From Grammothele lineata (taxonomy: Eukaryota > Basidiomycota > Agaricomycetes > Polyporales > Polyporaceae): DNA of 64,000 nt. Positions 21,299 to 35,029 of this stretch are shown one piece after another. Made by a program: the position numbers and the translations under genes. How positions within the stretch are numbered: the stretch's first letter is position 1; each line of letters starts with the position of its first letter. The notes beneath the pieces are model-generated. The model saw only the letters and a program-made list of their open reading frames with translations. It ran no database searches and was not told where the DNA came from. The stretch is taken from NCBI GenBank assembly GCA_002150815.3, contig NDFF03000398.1:1-64000 (forward strand), written 5' to 3'.

Positions 21299-24200
21299 AT
21301 GACAGCGTATCTAGAGACCCCCTCCAGGGTATGGCGTCGGATACAGGCCGATCAGGACCGGGACATGCCCTCTCTTCCTTCTCTCCCTGGATTTGAGGAC
21401 TCGGGTGCTCCTCAATCAACTACCGAAGACTCTGAAGATGTCGATCACAGCCAAGCGGACATTCACTTCGCATCCCCCATCCACTCCACGCCCGCAGCGT
21501 TGTCGCATGCTGCATCCACTGTCCGCGCCCCATCAAGTACATCGAGCACTGCTCGGTTCGCTCGTTCCCTCGCGTCTCGTTCGTCCAAATCATCTCTTTC
21601 AGCTTCCCGTGGCCCAGGGGCGAACTTCCCCAAGGATGCGAGCTTTGATATTAGTTCCATTCCAAGCATTCCCATTCGCCACGACGATAGCGAAGAGATG
21701 GACATCCGGAGTAGTGACCAGGATACAGAGAGCTCGGTGCCAGAATCGTACCTTCCACCAGCACTCGACGATGAACATTTCGACGGCGAACTGGACTTGT
21801 CAGAAGCCTTGAAATCGGTGAGCCGTGCCAACTCCCCGGAGCTAGACGAGAGGAACACTTCTCGAAAGAAGTCGGAATACGATTACTCCATGAGTTTACG
21901 CTCGGAACCCCAGGTCGTCGTTCACTACTGCACTTAGTGTGGACCGGATGCTGAGGCTCTATAGCCGTCTCCTTTTGACAAGATGAGAAATGTCTCATTC
22001 CGCCGACCGCTCTCGCGGACTAGAACCCCATCGCTCACACGCACTGTATCTTCTCCGTCGTCGTCAACGTCCAACTCCACACCTCACAGCTCGCGTTCTC
22101 AGCGGTATCACCGCTCTACGTCAGATCCGCCTCTAGCGGCCCTGACCGTACCACTTCCCCGTTCCGCGACCGCTTCGCCCGCACTTCCCGCCCGCGTAGA
22201 AGAACGTGACCTCACTCAAATGAATCTCAGTTCTGAGTTCCCTTCGCCGGACTTTGACGATTCCGTCAATGACACGGAACTCCTGCCTGAAGTTGCTGCG
22301 GAGAGAGAGCAGGAGAGGAGTGCTCTTACAGGAAGCCGCTCAAGCCGTCGCGAGGAGCGGACTTCACCACGTTCTCGTGATCCTACTTTTTCCTCGGAAG
22401 GCATCTCCAGTGAAAATGGCGACGCTGTCGAGAATAGGTCACCCGGTTTGCGCTCGCCCACACCGCTCTCTGTCGCCTTCTCCTCCCCTGTCTCCGCCAT
22501 GTTTACTCCTACCCCCGCTTTCCAGCCGCGCCCTCGAGCACGGTTCAGCGTTCCTATGGAGTCGACGACGCCTGCACTGCCTACTACCACTCCTCAGCAG
22601 CATGATGTTCGATTCGATGTTGACGAAACCCCTCGACCCCGTTTTGCGGGCACTAGCCCATTAGAAGCGTCCGAAGAAGAGGAGATCCACGACGCAAACG
22701 ACCCAACTACTCCTCATGCCCACAAACGGTCATTTCTGCTGTCTGTCATCAACTCTACCGCGCGACCACGACTACGACATCCCACGCCTTATCATCGTAA
22801 CCCGTCCGACGAGTCCCAGGCACAAGTCCAGATGACCCCTGGCGTGAACCTGCAGAGTGCTTTCGCAGGCGTCACTCCACGGGTCGCGCGCCCCCGTCTC
22901 TCGCAACCCCTTCCTCAGCGTCCCCTCGCTACTGTCGCGTCAGATTCCGGCTCAGGCTCAGAGTCGCCATACGACCACGGAGTGGACAGAGCGTCCTTCA
23001 TCTCAACAGCATCTTCCCAGGATCTCGCCGTACACGCCCGTGCCAACGCGTCGTTTGACCCCGTCATGGGTCTGGGCGAGCGTGGGCACGGCGTCGGCCG
23101 GTTCAACGCCGGGAAGTTGAACACCTACCTCCACGGCCTGAACCGACGTTTACAAGAGGAAAACGAGACTCTCGTGGCACGCCTCCGCGACCTCGAAGAG
23201 AAGAGCGGAACTGGTTCCTCTACGAGCTCTGCTCCCGTTTCTGCTTCGAATACGAACACTAGTTCGGGGACGCCAGCATCGGACCGTGACGGCGCGTTTG
23301 GATCTGGTCGACGCACGAGCGGTGGACGCAGAGTCAGTGCGGGTCCATCTCTGGGCTTGGGCGACGTCGCCGAGGACGTCGCGGAAGCATGGCTCGAGGA
23401 GAAAGCTGCCCTCGAGGAGATGATTGAGGAGATGAAGGAGGAGCTCGACGTCGCCGCCGCCGACAAGACAAAGGCCGAGGAGGCATTGGCCGCCGAACGC
23501 GCGGAACGCTCACGGGACAAGGAACGCTGGCGCGAACGCATGGCCGAAGTCGAGAAGGGCGTCGAGGGTATCGTCTCGAGCCTCGAGCAGCGAATCCAGG
23601 AGGCAGAGGAAGCTCTGAAGCGCGCGGAGGAGGACAAAGACGAAGGCATCAAGGACGCGGAGCGGCGCCTCGCCGTCGTGATCGTCGAGAAGCAGGTCCT
23701 CGCCGAACGCCTGAAGAACGCGGAGGGCGCGCTCGAGAGCGGGCGCGACCTCGGTGCCGAGGTCAACGATGCGCACGAACGGCTCGCGCGGGCGCAGGGC
23801 GAGCTCGAGAACGCGCGGAGGCAGATCAAGGAGCTCGAGGAGGCGGTCATGCGCTCCGAGGACCGTCTCGACGACGTCGAGGGCAACCTGAGCGCCGAGC
23901 GTCGGCGCACGGCGGCCCTGGAGGAAGAGCTGCGAGCGAAGATGGAGGAGCTGTCCGATGCGGTGCACAGCGTGGAGGAACTCGAGGACGACATCCGCAA
24001 GACTCACGCTAAGCTCCGCCAGGCCGAGGACGCCATCGCGCAGAACGAATCTGACGCCGAAGTCGATGCCGCCCGCATTGTCGCCCTGGAGAAGGAGGTC
24101 GCGGCCGCCAATGAAGCGATCGGAACTCTCGAGTCCGAGCTCGAGGCGGAAAGAGAAGAAGTCGACCGACTCGCTGATAACGCCGAGAAGGCTGCCGAGC

Positions 24201-26972
24201 TCGAACGACAAATGGAGGACGCCTTCCAAGCCGCGGAGAAGAAGATGCGGGAGGACGAGCAGGAGATCGCCGCGCTCAAGGCGAACGTCAAGTCGCTCGA
24301 ACGCGCCTCCGAGAAGCTCCAGGAACGCTCCGCGATGCAGGCCGGTCCGTCGCAGAGCGTTGTGGTACGCGACACGCAGGCGGAGATTGAAGGGCTCGAG
24401 GCAGAGGTCGACGAGGCTAACAAGGAGATCGCGCGACTGCGCACGATGATTGCTCAGTCTCCCGCGAGGAGGGCTATCGAGCGGGCCAAGGATGCGCGCA
24501 TTGAGCTCCTAGAGAAGGAGAGGGAGGACCTGCTTGAGCGGTTGAAGTCGACGAAGGAGCGGAGCTTCGCGTTCAACAGCCCGGCCCGTCTGGCTAGCGG
24601 AAGCGGCATGTCGCCCCTACATCGTCAACTCCTGAACATGTCCCTCAAGAGCCCGAAGACCCCCGGCGGCCCCCTCAGAGATGTAAGTCACACGCGTATG
24701 AGAGTGCGCATTTGTTACTGATCACTCGCTATAGCTATCATGGCTACAAGACAACATGAACGATCCCACGATGTCGCCCCTTCTTAGTGAACTTGCCCGT
24801 CTCCAGCAAGACCTCGACAAGGCGAACGCGAGCATCGACGAGAAGCTCGATCGCCTCGAGGACGCGGGACTTGGCGTCGTCGAACTCACGAGGCAGCTCG
24901 AGGATGCGCGGGAGGAGCTTCTAGCTCTCGAGGACGAGAATGCGAGGCTGTCCCGGAGGGAAGAGCGTCGTGTCCGCCGTCTGCAGCGCCTCAAGTGCAC
25001 CAAGTGCAAAACGAAGATCGACACCCGTGGACTCACGAACATGGGCGATGCCGACCAGAGGTCGGTTCTCTCAGCCTTCCATTTCGTGCTCTACTTAGCT
25101 AACCCTTACCTTTTCTCAGTTCTATTCTGGAACCGTCAATGTTGAGCTCCATCGCCGAACGCTCCGGCTTCTCCGAAGAGTCGAGCGAAGAGTTCCACAC
25201 CAAGGTCAGAGAGCTCAACACGGACCTCACCGGCCTCAAGCAGTCGTGGGAGGAAGAGCGGAAGAAGCTCCTCGGCGACAACGCTGTTCTGCAAGACGCG
25301 GCGACTCGGCTGAACGCGGAGATGCGCGATGCGAAGGACGAGCTGCGCAAGTATGCGCATGCGGAGCGCGCGAACGAGAGGGCTCGTGCCGATATTCAGA
25401 GTGTGAGCTCGAGCTGTTTCTTCGTTGCGTATGGAGGGATTAACGAAAGCGTATAGGAGCTTGATTGGGCGAAACGAACGGTAGAAGAGCTCGAGGAGCA
25501 GCTCAAGGCTGAGCGTAGCCGTCTACGCGTCCTTACAGCCGAGCAGGCTAAGGCCAACCGGGAGAAAGAAACGGTCTTGTTGGATCTGCGTCGAACTGAA
25601 TCCGTAAGTTCCTTGGTTTCATGGTGTTGGTATTGTTTGACTAATGCCGTGTGAAGGACATGGCCGATGTCCGGGAACAGCTGCAGCGGATCAAGCAGGA
25701 GAACCACGACCTGGAGAGGGAGATGCGCAGCAACGCCAATGCCGAGGAGAAAGTCCGCCTTCTCGAGGCCAAAGTCGCTGAGAACCTCGAGCAGGTCGAG
25801 CAGCTGCGGCAAGAGCGCTCCATGCTCTCTGCGGACCACAAAGCCCTCCAACGGCGGTACACCAAAGCCTCAGAGGTCACCTCCTGCCTTCTCCCCACCT
25901 ATGTATCTCATTCTGACCCTCCCTCCCCTTGCAGGAAGCCACCCGGCTCAAGAACGAGTACGCAGCCTCGCAAACCTCTCACGACCAGCGCCGACACGAC
26001 CTCGACCAGCGCGCGCTCGAGATCGCCGAGCTCCGGCGCACGCTCTCCACCCAAGCCTCCGAGCTCTCCCGCGCCGAAGCCGAGCGCGCACGGCTCGCCG
26101 CCGAGAAGGGCGACGTCGCGCGGAGCGTCGCGGCGCTCGAGGCGGACCTCGCACGCGTCCGGCGGGACGCGGAGGCGTTCGGGCGCGACCTGCGCGCCCT
26201 CCGTTCGCAGAAGGAGCGGGCAGAGCAAGAGCGCAAGGACGAGAGGGCGAGGGCGGAGCGCGCGCAGAAGCAGGCGGCGGCGCAGATCCGGGTGCTTCGC
26301 GAGGAGCTGGACGGGCAGCGGGAGCGGGCGCGCGAGTGGGCGGCGCACGTGTGCGAGGGCGGCACGGGGGAAGCGCAGGCGCTGGCGCTCGCGGAGCTGA
26401 GGCAACGACATAACTTGGAGTGCAAGGGGTTGATGGTGCAGATCAAGTACCTCAAGGCCAAGTTCTCGCGCGAGTCGGCGTTCCGGTGCGACTTGGGGTA
26501 CCAGAAGCAGTACCTGCTCGTGCTGCTGGGTCGTTTGGAGAGAAAGTGCGTCGCGCGTGCTGTTTCTTTTCTTGTCATTTGACGTCGTGGCGTTGGGGGC
26601 TGACGGAACGACCGGGTCTTCTAGCGAGGAACGGATTCTCGCAGCGGTGGCGAGGATTGGGTTCCCTACGACGCCGCCGTCGTCAAGCCGCAAGCGGCGC
26701 ACGCTCAGGAGCGTCGCCTACCTCGTCCTCTTCGTCCACCGTACGAGGTCCGTGTTCTGAAGCTCCTCGGGTCCACCATGCACGCACGCCGAAACTGACA
26801 CTGACACGCATGTAGGAACGCGGGCGAGCAGTGGCGGCAGCACCGGGCGTCAAAGCCTGCCATCGAGGCAGCGCTGCAGGAAGTCCGGAAGCGGAGAGTG
26901 GCGGGCGGCGCTGCAGGGTCGGGGGCGGGGGCGGGCACGAAGCCGTCCAGCCGCGCCGCAGCGAAACCTTGA
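21299..26972 (+). CDS. Pericentrin/Pcp1-type spindle pole body scaffold
   Basis: Nine exons (21299-21913, 21965-24682, 24735-25060, 25120-25402, 25457-25603, 25657-25875, 25935-26545, 26625-26747, 26816-26972) give 1732 residues. The N-terminal 570 residues are Ser/Pro-rich and disordered, starting TPSRVWRRIQA...DMPSLPSLP. Near 583-620 is GKLNTYLHGLNRRLQEENE, resembling the centrosomin N-terminal (CM1/Cnn_1N) motif that binds gamma-tubulin complexes. Coiled coil then runs almost unbroken to about 1600. Near 1605-1665, FRCDLGYQKQYLLVLLGRL matches the PACT centrosomal-targeting domain. CM1 plus PACT is the arrangement of S. pombe Pcp1 and budding yeast Spc110, which anchor microtubule nucleation at the spindle pole body. 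The C terminus is Ala/Gly/Lys-rich. Donor 1 is GTCGTC, the least certain junction. Confidence 0.8.
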
Positions 26973-27214
26973 GAGTTGGAGTTGGAGATCTAGGGGGTGC
27001 CCGTTGTTCGACGATTGGACCCTGTATCATTATGGCCTTTTGACTTGTCTCTCTTGCTTTCGTTCTTACCCTGCGCCCCGCGACACCCCGTATAATGAGC
27101 CCCTCTGTAGCTGTACGACTTTGATTTAGAACCTGTGATTATATTACGTCTACATAGTCCAATGGATGCGATACGAGTGAGATACGGGATGGCGAGAGAC
27201 AAAAGGTCCAATGT

Positions 27215-28421
27215 TCAAGACGGGGGCGGCGGACGAGTCTTCGACGCCGCCGAGACGATGCGGAAGCCATCCTTGGCGAAAATGTACGACGCCCCGCTCC
27301 AGACCGTGGTGCCGGCTACGATCCACCTGCAACACGTCAATCAGTGAGCGTGAGGACAAGTGTATGCGAGCTTCGACGTACTGTAGCGCCTGTAGCGGGA
27401 CAGCGATGTCGAAGGGGAGGATGGGGCTGACCGTCGCGGTGCCCATGAGAAGCAGCTGGAGCGCAGTGTTGACCTGGCAATGGCAGTAACAAGGGCTCAG
27501 CACATCCGCAGAGGCAAGCTTTTCGAACTGTAAAAGTGCGTACGTACCTTGCTGATGGTCGTCGGCCGCACCTCGGCGGAGGGGATGGAGAAGTCCCAGT
27601 ATCGCGTGAAGGTTTTCTGTCGGGGGCGGCTCGGTCACGTGATGTGGAAGTAGGAGCGAGGGGGAGGACGTACGGGTGCGGGTAGGGACGTGTAGCGGAT
27701 CCAGAATGCCCAGAAGCTGAGGAGGACGTCTCTCCCGATGATGATCGCAGTGACGGGGACTACGGAGGACGTGCAAGGGGAGGACCGGGGAGTCTGAACA
27801 AGGCTATGTCTGACGTAGATGGGGTGGGGCGTACCGGGTATGAGATCCTTCATCGCGAGAGTGACGGTGAGGGTCGTCATGAGTATTTTGTCTGCAGCTG
27901 GGTCGAGGATGGTGCCGAGGACGGACTGCATCTTGAACCGGCGCGCGAGGTAGCCATCCACCTACGAACATGGAGAAGACAGAGCAGGCTCAGTATCAGC
28001 GCGGCATTCAAGAAGACACGACGAAAGAGCGTACCAAGTCGGTAAGACCAGCATATACGAGCAGGCCCGTCGCGGCGTAGAAATTGTCATCGACGATGGC
28101 GAGGCCGAGCACGGGGCACGCGATGATGCGCGAGAGGGTGAGAACGTTCGGGAGGGTGAGGATGTTCTCGCGCAGTTGCTGCGGTGCTGGAGGCTTGCTT
28201 GGCCCTCCCGTGTCAGGGTGTGGCGGTTGAGGTGGAGGGGAAGGAGGCGAGGATGTGTGGCTGTTGCGCGGGGGTGAGGACCAGTGGAGTAGGCGGGCCG
28301 GGGTAAGCGGAGTTGAGGCGCATATTGGGGCGAGCCGAGGTAGTCGAGGAAGAGGTAAAGCACGAGGACGAGAACTAAGGAGAAGACATCGAGGCGGCGC
28401 GCGACAAGGGAGCCGGAACAT
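27215..28421 (-). CDS. CRD1: Cardiolipin synthase, mitochondrial
   Basis: Six minus-strand exons (28421-28035, 27961-27835, 27759-27674, 27616-27548, 27473-27382, 27326-27215) give 290 residues. The complete CDP-alcohol phosphatidyltransferase signature D-x2-D-G-x2-A-R-x8-G-x3-D-x3-D is present at residues 128-153 (split by intron 1 between L129 and V130). The first 60 residues are Arg/Ser/Leu-rich without acidic residues, a typical mitochondrial presequence. Four or five hydrophobic helices follow the motif. Cardiolipin synthase of this class joins CDP-diacylglycerol and phosphatidylglycerol in the inner mitochondrial membrane. Phosphatidylglycerolphosphate synthase is the main alternative, but in fungi that enzyme normally belongs to a different (PLD-like) family. 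Start chosen as the first real ATG; the frame upstream opens with GTG. Confidence 0.85.
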
Positions 28422-28567
28422 GTAGACCCTTTCGCCGCACGGTGTAGCAGAGCGAGCAACCGGAGAGAACACAGTCTGCGAGCTCGACGTCACTGCACGG
28501 CACGTCGCGTGAATGCGGCGACAGGCAGACCTCTCCTCATACTAAGCTGCTCCCCCATCAAAGTAAT

Positions 28568-28645
28568 GGCCGCCTGGCGTAATGGCAACGCGTCTGACTA
28601 CGAGTGGGTAATCAGGAGATTGCAGGTTCGACCCCTGCGGTGGTC
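28568..28645 (+). tRNA. tRNA-Arg (ACG) with 7-nt intron, copy 1
   Basis: Acceptor stem GGCCGCC/GGTGGTC, D stem GCG/CGC, anticodon stem TCTGA/TCAGG, T arm GCAGG-TTCGACC-CCTGC. The anticodon loop is CTACGA, then the 7-nt insert GTGGGTA, then A, so the anticodon is ACG and the insert sits after position 37 like nuclear tRNA introns. Followed by ATTTTT, a pol III terminator. Confidence 0.9.
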
Positions 28646-29368
28646 ATTTTTACTTCAATTCTCTCTACATTTGACAGTCAAATCAGGCGCTACCGCCGAA
28701 CTAATGACTTGTCAAGCCCCACACGCCACGTCGTGCTTTTGCTTTCCGCCATGGCCCCTTCTCAGCGTCCGCTGACGTTCCGACGTTCGGATAATACGGA
28801 CGGCGTTCATTAATGTCCAAGGATTAACATTCCGCTTAGGCTAATGTCCTGTGTGGGTTCGCAGGTGAGTAGGCCGCTATGACGCGCTATACGGCTTCCC
28901 AGCACGAGTCTGACCGCGGCTAGCATGCAGGTAGAGTTTGAACCTAGGATTAGCCCTCGTAATGCCGGGATAATCTATCAATCCGGATTGTAACGTGCAG
29001 CCGTCGGGCGGGACCGCTAGAAGCGAGGCCGCCCCGAGGTGGCATCTTCAGTGACGGCTGAGTTTCGTATATGTGGGCAAATGCGGCATGGATCGTATCC
29101 ATCGTTCCTACTCTAGCCAAGCGCATACTGCACCCCTCCCACCAAATTTACACACCCGATGACGGTTCCCGGTCTGACAGATTTCCGACACTCTCTGCCG
29201 CCCTCGCACCGACCCCCGGCGCACCACGCTGTCCCCTCGCGCTCGGCGACCCAGCGCTGAGCGGGGGCAGAGCCAGGCTTCCCCGCACTCATAAGTGCGC
29301 CCCGTGGGGAACGACCCCAGGATGGACCGCCTGCCCAACGTCTCCCACCCGCGCCCTCAAACCCCTAC
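28646..29368. other. Intergenic region
   Basis: No gene seen. After the tRNA terminator the sequence is of mixed composition; a short frame over the start of the membrane-protein gene is noise. Confidence 0.4.
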
Positions 29369-30740
29369 ATGACACTGCTCGTCGACACCGCAGAGCTTGC
29401 CGGGCTCGCGGTCGAAGGCCCTCTGTACGGTACGCACCACCCCCGCCCACCGCGCTTATGTGGGTCGCTAACGCTGACATCCCGATCACTTTCCTGTCCC
29501 AGGCGTGTTCCTCTGCATGTTCATCGTCTGCGGTTATGATCTCTATCGCCGCGCAATTCGCACCGAAACACGGCTCAGCTGGCCCATGGTCGCCACCGGC
29601 ATCTCGCTCCTTCTCCTCGCCACCGTTCGTTTTGTTCTCAACGCGACCTATGTCTTCCAGGCGTTCATACGCCACGAGACCCGCGCCGAGCGCCTTGCCT
29701 TCTTTAGAGATCTCCACCAGCCGATCTTCATCGCGCGCCATGTTGTATTCCTCATTGTTCAGTTAGTAGGAGACTCCTTCGTAGTGCGTACATTTTGCTT
29801 CCGTTCGTCATGACGCCACGAAGCTTACGGCACAAGGAAGAATTACCGTTGCTGGGTGGTTTGGGGCAAAACCCTCTGGATCATCGTTGTCCCCATGGCG
29901 CTTTGCGTCGTTGGTACAGGTGCGTCGGTCGTCCGTATTGTAGCAGCCGGCTGAGATAATAATCACCGTATGCTCTGCAGCGTCTGGGTCATACACCGTC
30001 TGGACATTCGACCATCTGTCCAATCAAACAGAGCTCTCACAGACCCTCTGGATCAAGCTCTGTTTTAGCCTGAGCCTCGCAGGCAACGCCCTCGCCACAT
30101 GTACGTGCACGTTCATGACAACAGCTCGCCTCGCGGCATAACTGACCCTCCGCGATCTACAGTCTTGCTTGCCTACCGGATCTGGTCCATCGACCGGGAA
30201 GTCCGGAACATCCTCCCGGCCCGCACGACGTCACTCATGCCCGTTGTGCGTATCATCCTCGAAAGCGGGCTCATCAACGTCGCGTACCTCTTCGCATTCG
30301 TCCTCGTTGTTGAGTTCGGGTCGCAAGCCTTCGAGCTCATGTGCGATATGGTCAGTAGAAGCGGGCGATCTCATACCCGGCTGCCTTTTTTAGTATGGGC
30401 ATGATCGCTCACTCCGGTACCTCCGTCGGCTCTGCAGGGCGTATCGTTGACCGGGATCGTCTTCACCATTGTCATATTGCGGGCCGGTTTGCGTAGGCAC
30501 GACGCCCCAAAGTACGCTGCGAAGACCATCACATTCCCATGGAAGATCACCAGCATCAGGCAGACGGAGAAGTCTCAGATGACGCGCTGCGCCTTCTCGG
30601 ACTCCTCGGACAGCACGAGCTCTAGCAACGGATCTTCTGCACATGAAGACGGAGCTCAGGACGAGTTCGGCGTCAGCGACAAAAAGCTGTTCGAGCGTCC
30701 GTCGCGCCTGTCCGTGTCAAGTCAGAGTGGCTACGTGTAG
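29369..30740 (+). CDS. Seven-helix membrane protein, tandem copy 1
   Basis: Exons 29369-29429, 29503-29783, 29841-29919, 29981-30100, 30163-30350 and 30438-30740 give 343 residues. Hydrophobic segments occur at about 10-40 (GVFLCMFIVCGYDLY), 50-75 (VATGISLLLLATVRFVL), 100-115, 120-145 (WIIVVPMALCVVGT), 165-185, 210-235 (INVAYLFAFVLVVEF) and 245-265 (GIVFTIVILRAGL). That suggests seven transmembrane helices with a short N terminus outside and a Ser-rich cytoplasmic tail. Conserved blocks include YRCWVVWGK and LLAYRIWSIDRE. The family is common and lineage-specific in Polyporales, but no ligand or pathway is known to me. The next gene is a paralogue with the same exon sizes. The acceptor before exon 3 is AAG, weaker than usual. 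Confidence 0.75.
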
Positions 30741-31295
30741 TATGTAGTAGTACTGCGAACTGCTGATTAGGCCCCAAACCCCCGTCGTGCCTATCAGTCG
30801 GAACGTGAGTCGCGCATTGCTCGTCCGTGTGTCCTCCACCCCCCCCCACAGCGGATCTGATGACGGCAATCTGCTGTAGGATGCAATAATGGCCAGTAGC
30901 TGTACCTACTTACCCAATACATCTCGCGAAGCCTGATAAGCGCCCGAAGATCTGCCTGACCGGCGTGCGCACGCTCAGTCGCTCCCGCGCTCTCCCGCGC
31001 CGTCGTCGCGCTCCTCCGCGAGGAGAGCTTGTTAGCAATCGCCATGCAATGCCGCACTGCGGCATTCTGCAGATGCGAACGCGATGCTTCCGCGAAAATC
31101 AGTGATACAGGGCCTTCGAATCATGCCGTCTGTCTTCGTCCGCCCTCGCTGCGTGCGCGTATACACAGTATATAGGCCGCGCGCGCACCTCTGTGTCGCG
31201 CTCCTGCACTAGGCCCCACTCACCCCACACTCTTGCAGGCCTGCGGACGCTCTGCCATCCCGACTTTAAGCGAGCGCTTGGACGAGACGCACAGG
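30741..31295. other. Intergenic region between membrane-protein paralogues
   Basis: Holds the promoter of the second copy, including the TATA-like site listed separately. No gene seen. Confidence 0.4.
31169..31175 (+). promoter_or_regulatory. TATA-like element before membrane-protein copy 2
   Basis: TATATAG, about 120 bases before the ATG at 31296. Spacing allows a leader of about 90 bases. Confidence 0.4.
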
Positions 31296-32881
31296 ATGCC
31301 TATGCTCATCGATGTTGCGCTCCTCGCGGGGCTGGCGGTGGAGGGTCCTTTGTACGGTGCGTCCTCATTTTTCTCCCTACCCTAGACATCGTCCGAAGCT
31401 GACCTCCCCATCCTCCTCTATACCTGCATGCAATCCTCCGGCGCTTGCGTATCCCCACTCACCCCGCGCGCTTCCCTAGGCATATTCTTCTGCCTCTTCC
31501 TCACCTCCGCGTACGACCTGAACAAGCGGCGGCAGCGCGGGGGCGCGACGGTGCACTGGCCGCTCGTCTTCACGGGCCTGTCGCTCATCACGCTCGCGAC
31601 GGTGCGCTTCACGCTAGACGTGGTGTACAACTTCATGGGCTTCATCGCGATCGACACGCGCGCGGAGAGGCTCGGGTTCTTCCTCGACGTACACGTGCGG
31701 GTGTTTATTGCGCGGCACTCGACACTCCTCACGGCGTTACTTATTGGGGACTTGTTCATGGTGCGTGGGGGTGCTTCGCGTGTTAGGTGGTGCTTAGCGC
31801 ATTGACAATTCGACGACCGCCAGGCATACAGATGTTGGATCGTTTGGGGGAAGGCTCTATGGGTTCCCGTCATCCCCGTACTGTCTTCCATTGCCGGAAC
31901 GAGTACGTCCTTGGATATGCGACAGTGCTGGGGATTGTACTGACGCAGAGCCCACAGCCTGCGGTGCATATACCCTGTGGGCATATACCCACCGACCTGA
32001 CCAGGAGATCTTCACCGACGTGAACATCCTCAAAATCTGCTTCATCCTGAGTCTCGTCTCCAACGGACTCTCCACGTGTGCGCCTTCCTACCTTCTCTGC
32101 TCACGGCGGGTCGCTCACGCCGATCGCCCAATTTAGCACTATTGGCGTTTAGAATATGGTCGATTAACCGTCAACGTAAGGCCGCGATGCGCGCTCCGGG
32201 GAACACCCAGAGCCCGACCGCGCCCGTCATCCGGATGGTACTCGAGAGTGGCGCGATCAACGCGGCATTCCTCTTCGCTTTTGTGATCATGCTTGTCACC
32301 AACTCCTCTGGCCTCGAGCTCGTCTCCGAGATGGTGCGTCCCTTCCTTATTCCCCTTGCTCGCCCCCCCTCTCCCTTCTTCCTTCTCGAGCAGTCCAGCT
32401 TCGCCGCAGCGCACGGCGATGTCGGACACCCGACGCCGCGTCCCACCTATCACCGCACCCCTAACGTCCCTCCCCACTTCTGTTTCCCATGTGCTGACCA
32501 ACCCCGTCTATTCAACAGAGCGTCCCCATAACAGGCCTCGTCTTCTGTACCGTCATCTTCCGCGTCGGCCTCCGGCAGCGACACGAGTCCGAGCGCTACA
32601 CGGACAACAGTGGGCACGGCGGCCTCGGCGGCCCAGGCGGCGCTGGGGCGCGCGGCTCGACGACGCTCACGCGAATCAGCTGGGCGCCCGCGCGCGTCAC
32701 AACAACGGGCACTGTCGGCCACGCGGTGCATGTGTCGACGACGACGACGAGCAAGGTGAGCGGGCCGGACGTGGGGGCGCCGCGCGCGTACGGGGCGCCC
32801 GGGCTCGAGGGGCCGTATGGGGACGATATAGAGATGGAGTACAAGCCGGGCGCGGGGCAGGGGGAGTTCGCTGCTGTGTAG
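31296..32881 (+). CDS. Seven-helix membrane protein, tandem copy 2
   Basis: Exons 31296-31356, 31480-31760, 31824-31902, 31958-32077, 32137-32333 and 32519-32881 give 366 residues. The first four exons are 61, 281, 79 and 120 nt, exactly as in copy 1. Matching blocks are LAGLAVEGPLYG, YRCWIVWGKALW, LLAFRIWSINRQ, VIRMVLESGAINAAFLFAF and ITGLVF. Seven hydrophobic helices in the same order. The cytoplasmic tail differs: it is Gly/Thr-rich and ends in an acidic/Gly segment rather than the Ser-rich tail of copy 1. The last intron is long (185 bp). Function unknown; duplication followed by tail divergence suggests different partners. Confidence 0.78.
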
Positions 32882-33268
32882 GGCGGCTTGTATTCGAGGA
32901 CGTTGGGTCGGACTGTAGGATGTAGAGTACTTGTTTGTGATACCTTGATACCATTCTCCATGCTGTTGTTGCTTTATCAGTTGCTATATATCGATTCCGT
33001 CTATTGTATGCCGAAGGACGCGCTCGTAGATGGTCATGACTCAGGTATTCTGTACCATCACGGAGTCGGAGATTTAGCGTACTCGTCAAGTCACTACATG
33101 CAACACACTTATATTCCCAATAATCACTAATTACAACACGCCGCTCGAATCCGAACATCCCCACTGGCCACTTCACAATAGTTAGTAATCAACCGGCGGC
33201 CACATACATAGTCAGACTTTTCGCTCCAAGGTTAATAATTCTCTAATTTGGGGCAGGAGTCCTGTCAT
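32882..33268. other. Convergent intergenic region
   Basis: 3' ends of the membrane-protein gene (plus) and the peroxidase gene (minus). AT-rich stretches around 32960-33000 fit 3' untranslated sequence. No gene. Confidence 0.45.

Positions 33269-35029
<1,761 letters not shown>

Noticed and set aside
23125..24449. Long minus- and other-frame ORFs over the spindle-pole gene
   Set aside because: Shadows of the Glu/Ala/Arg-rich coiled coil; Ser/Arg-rich products with no domain.
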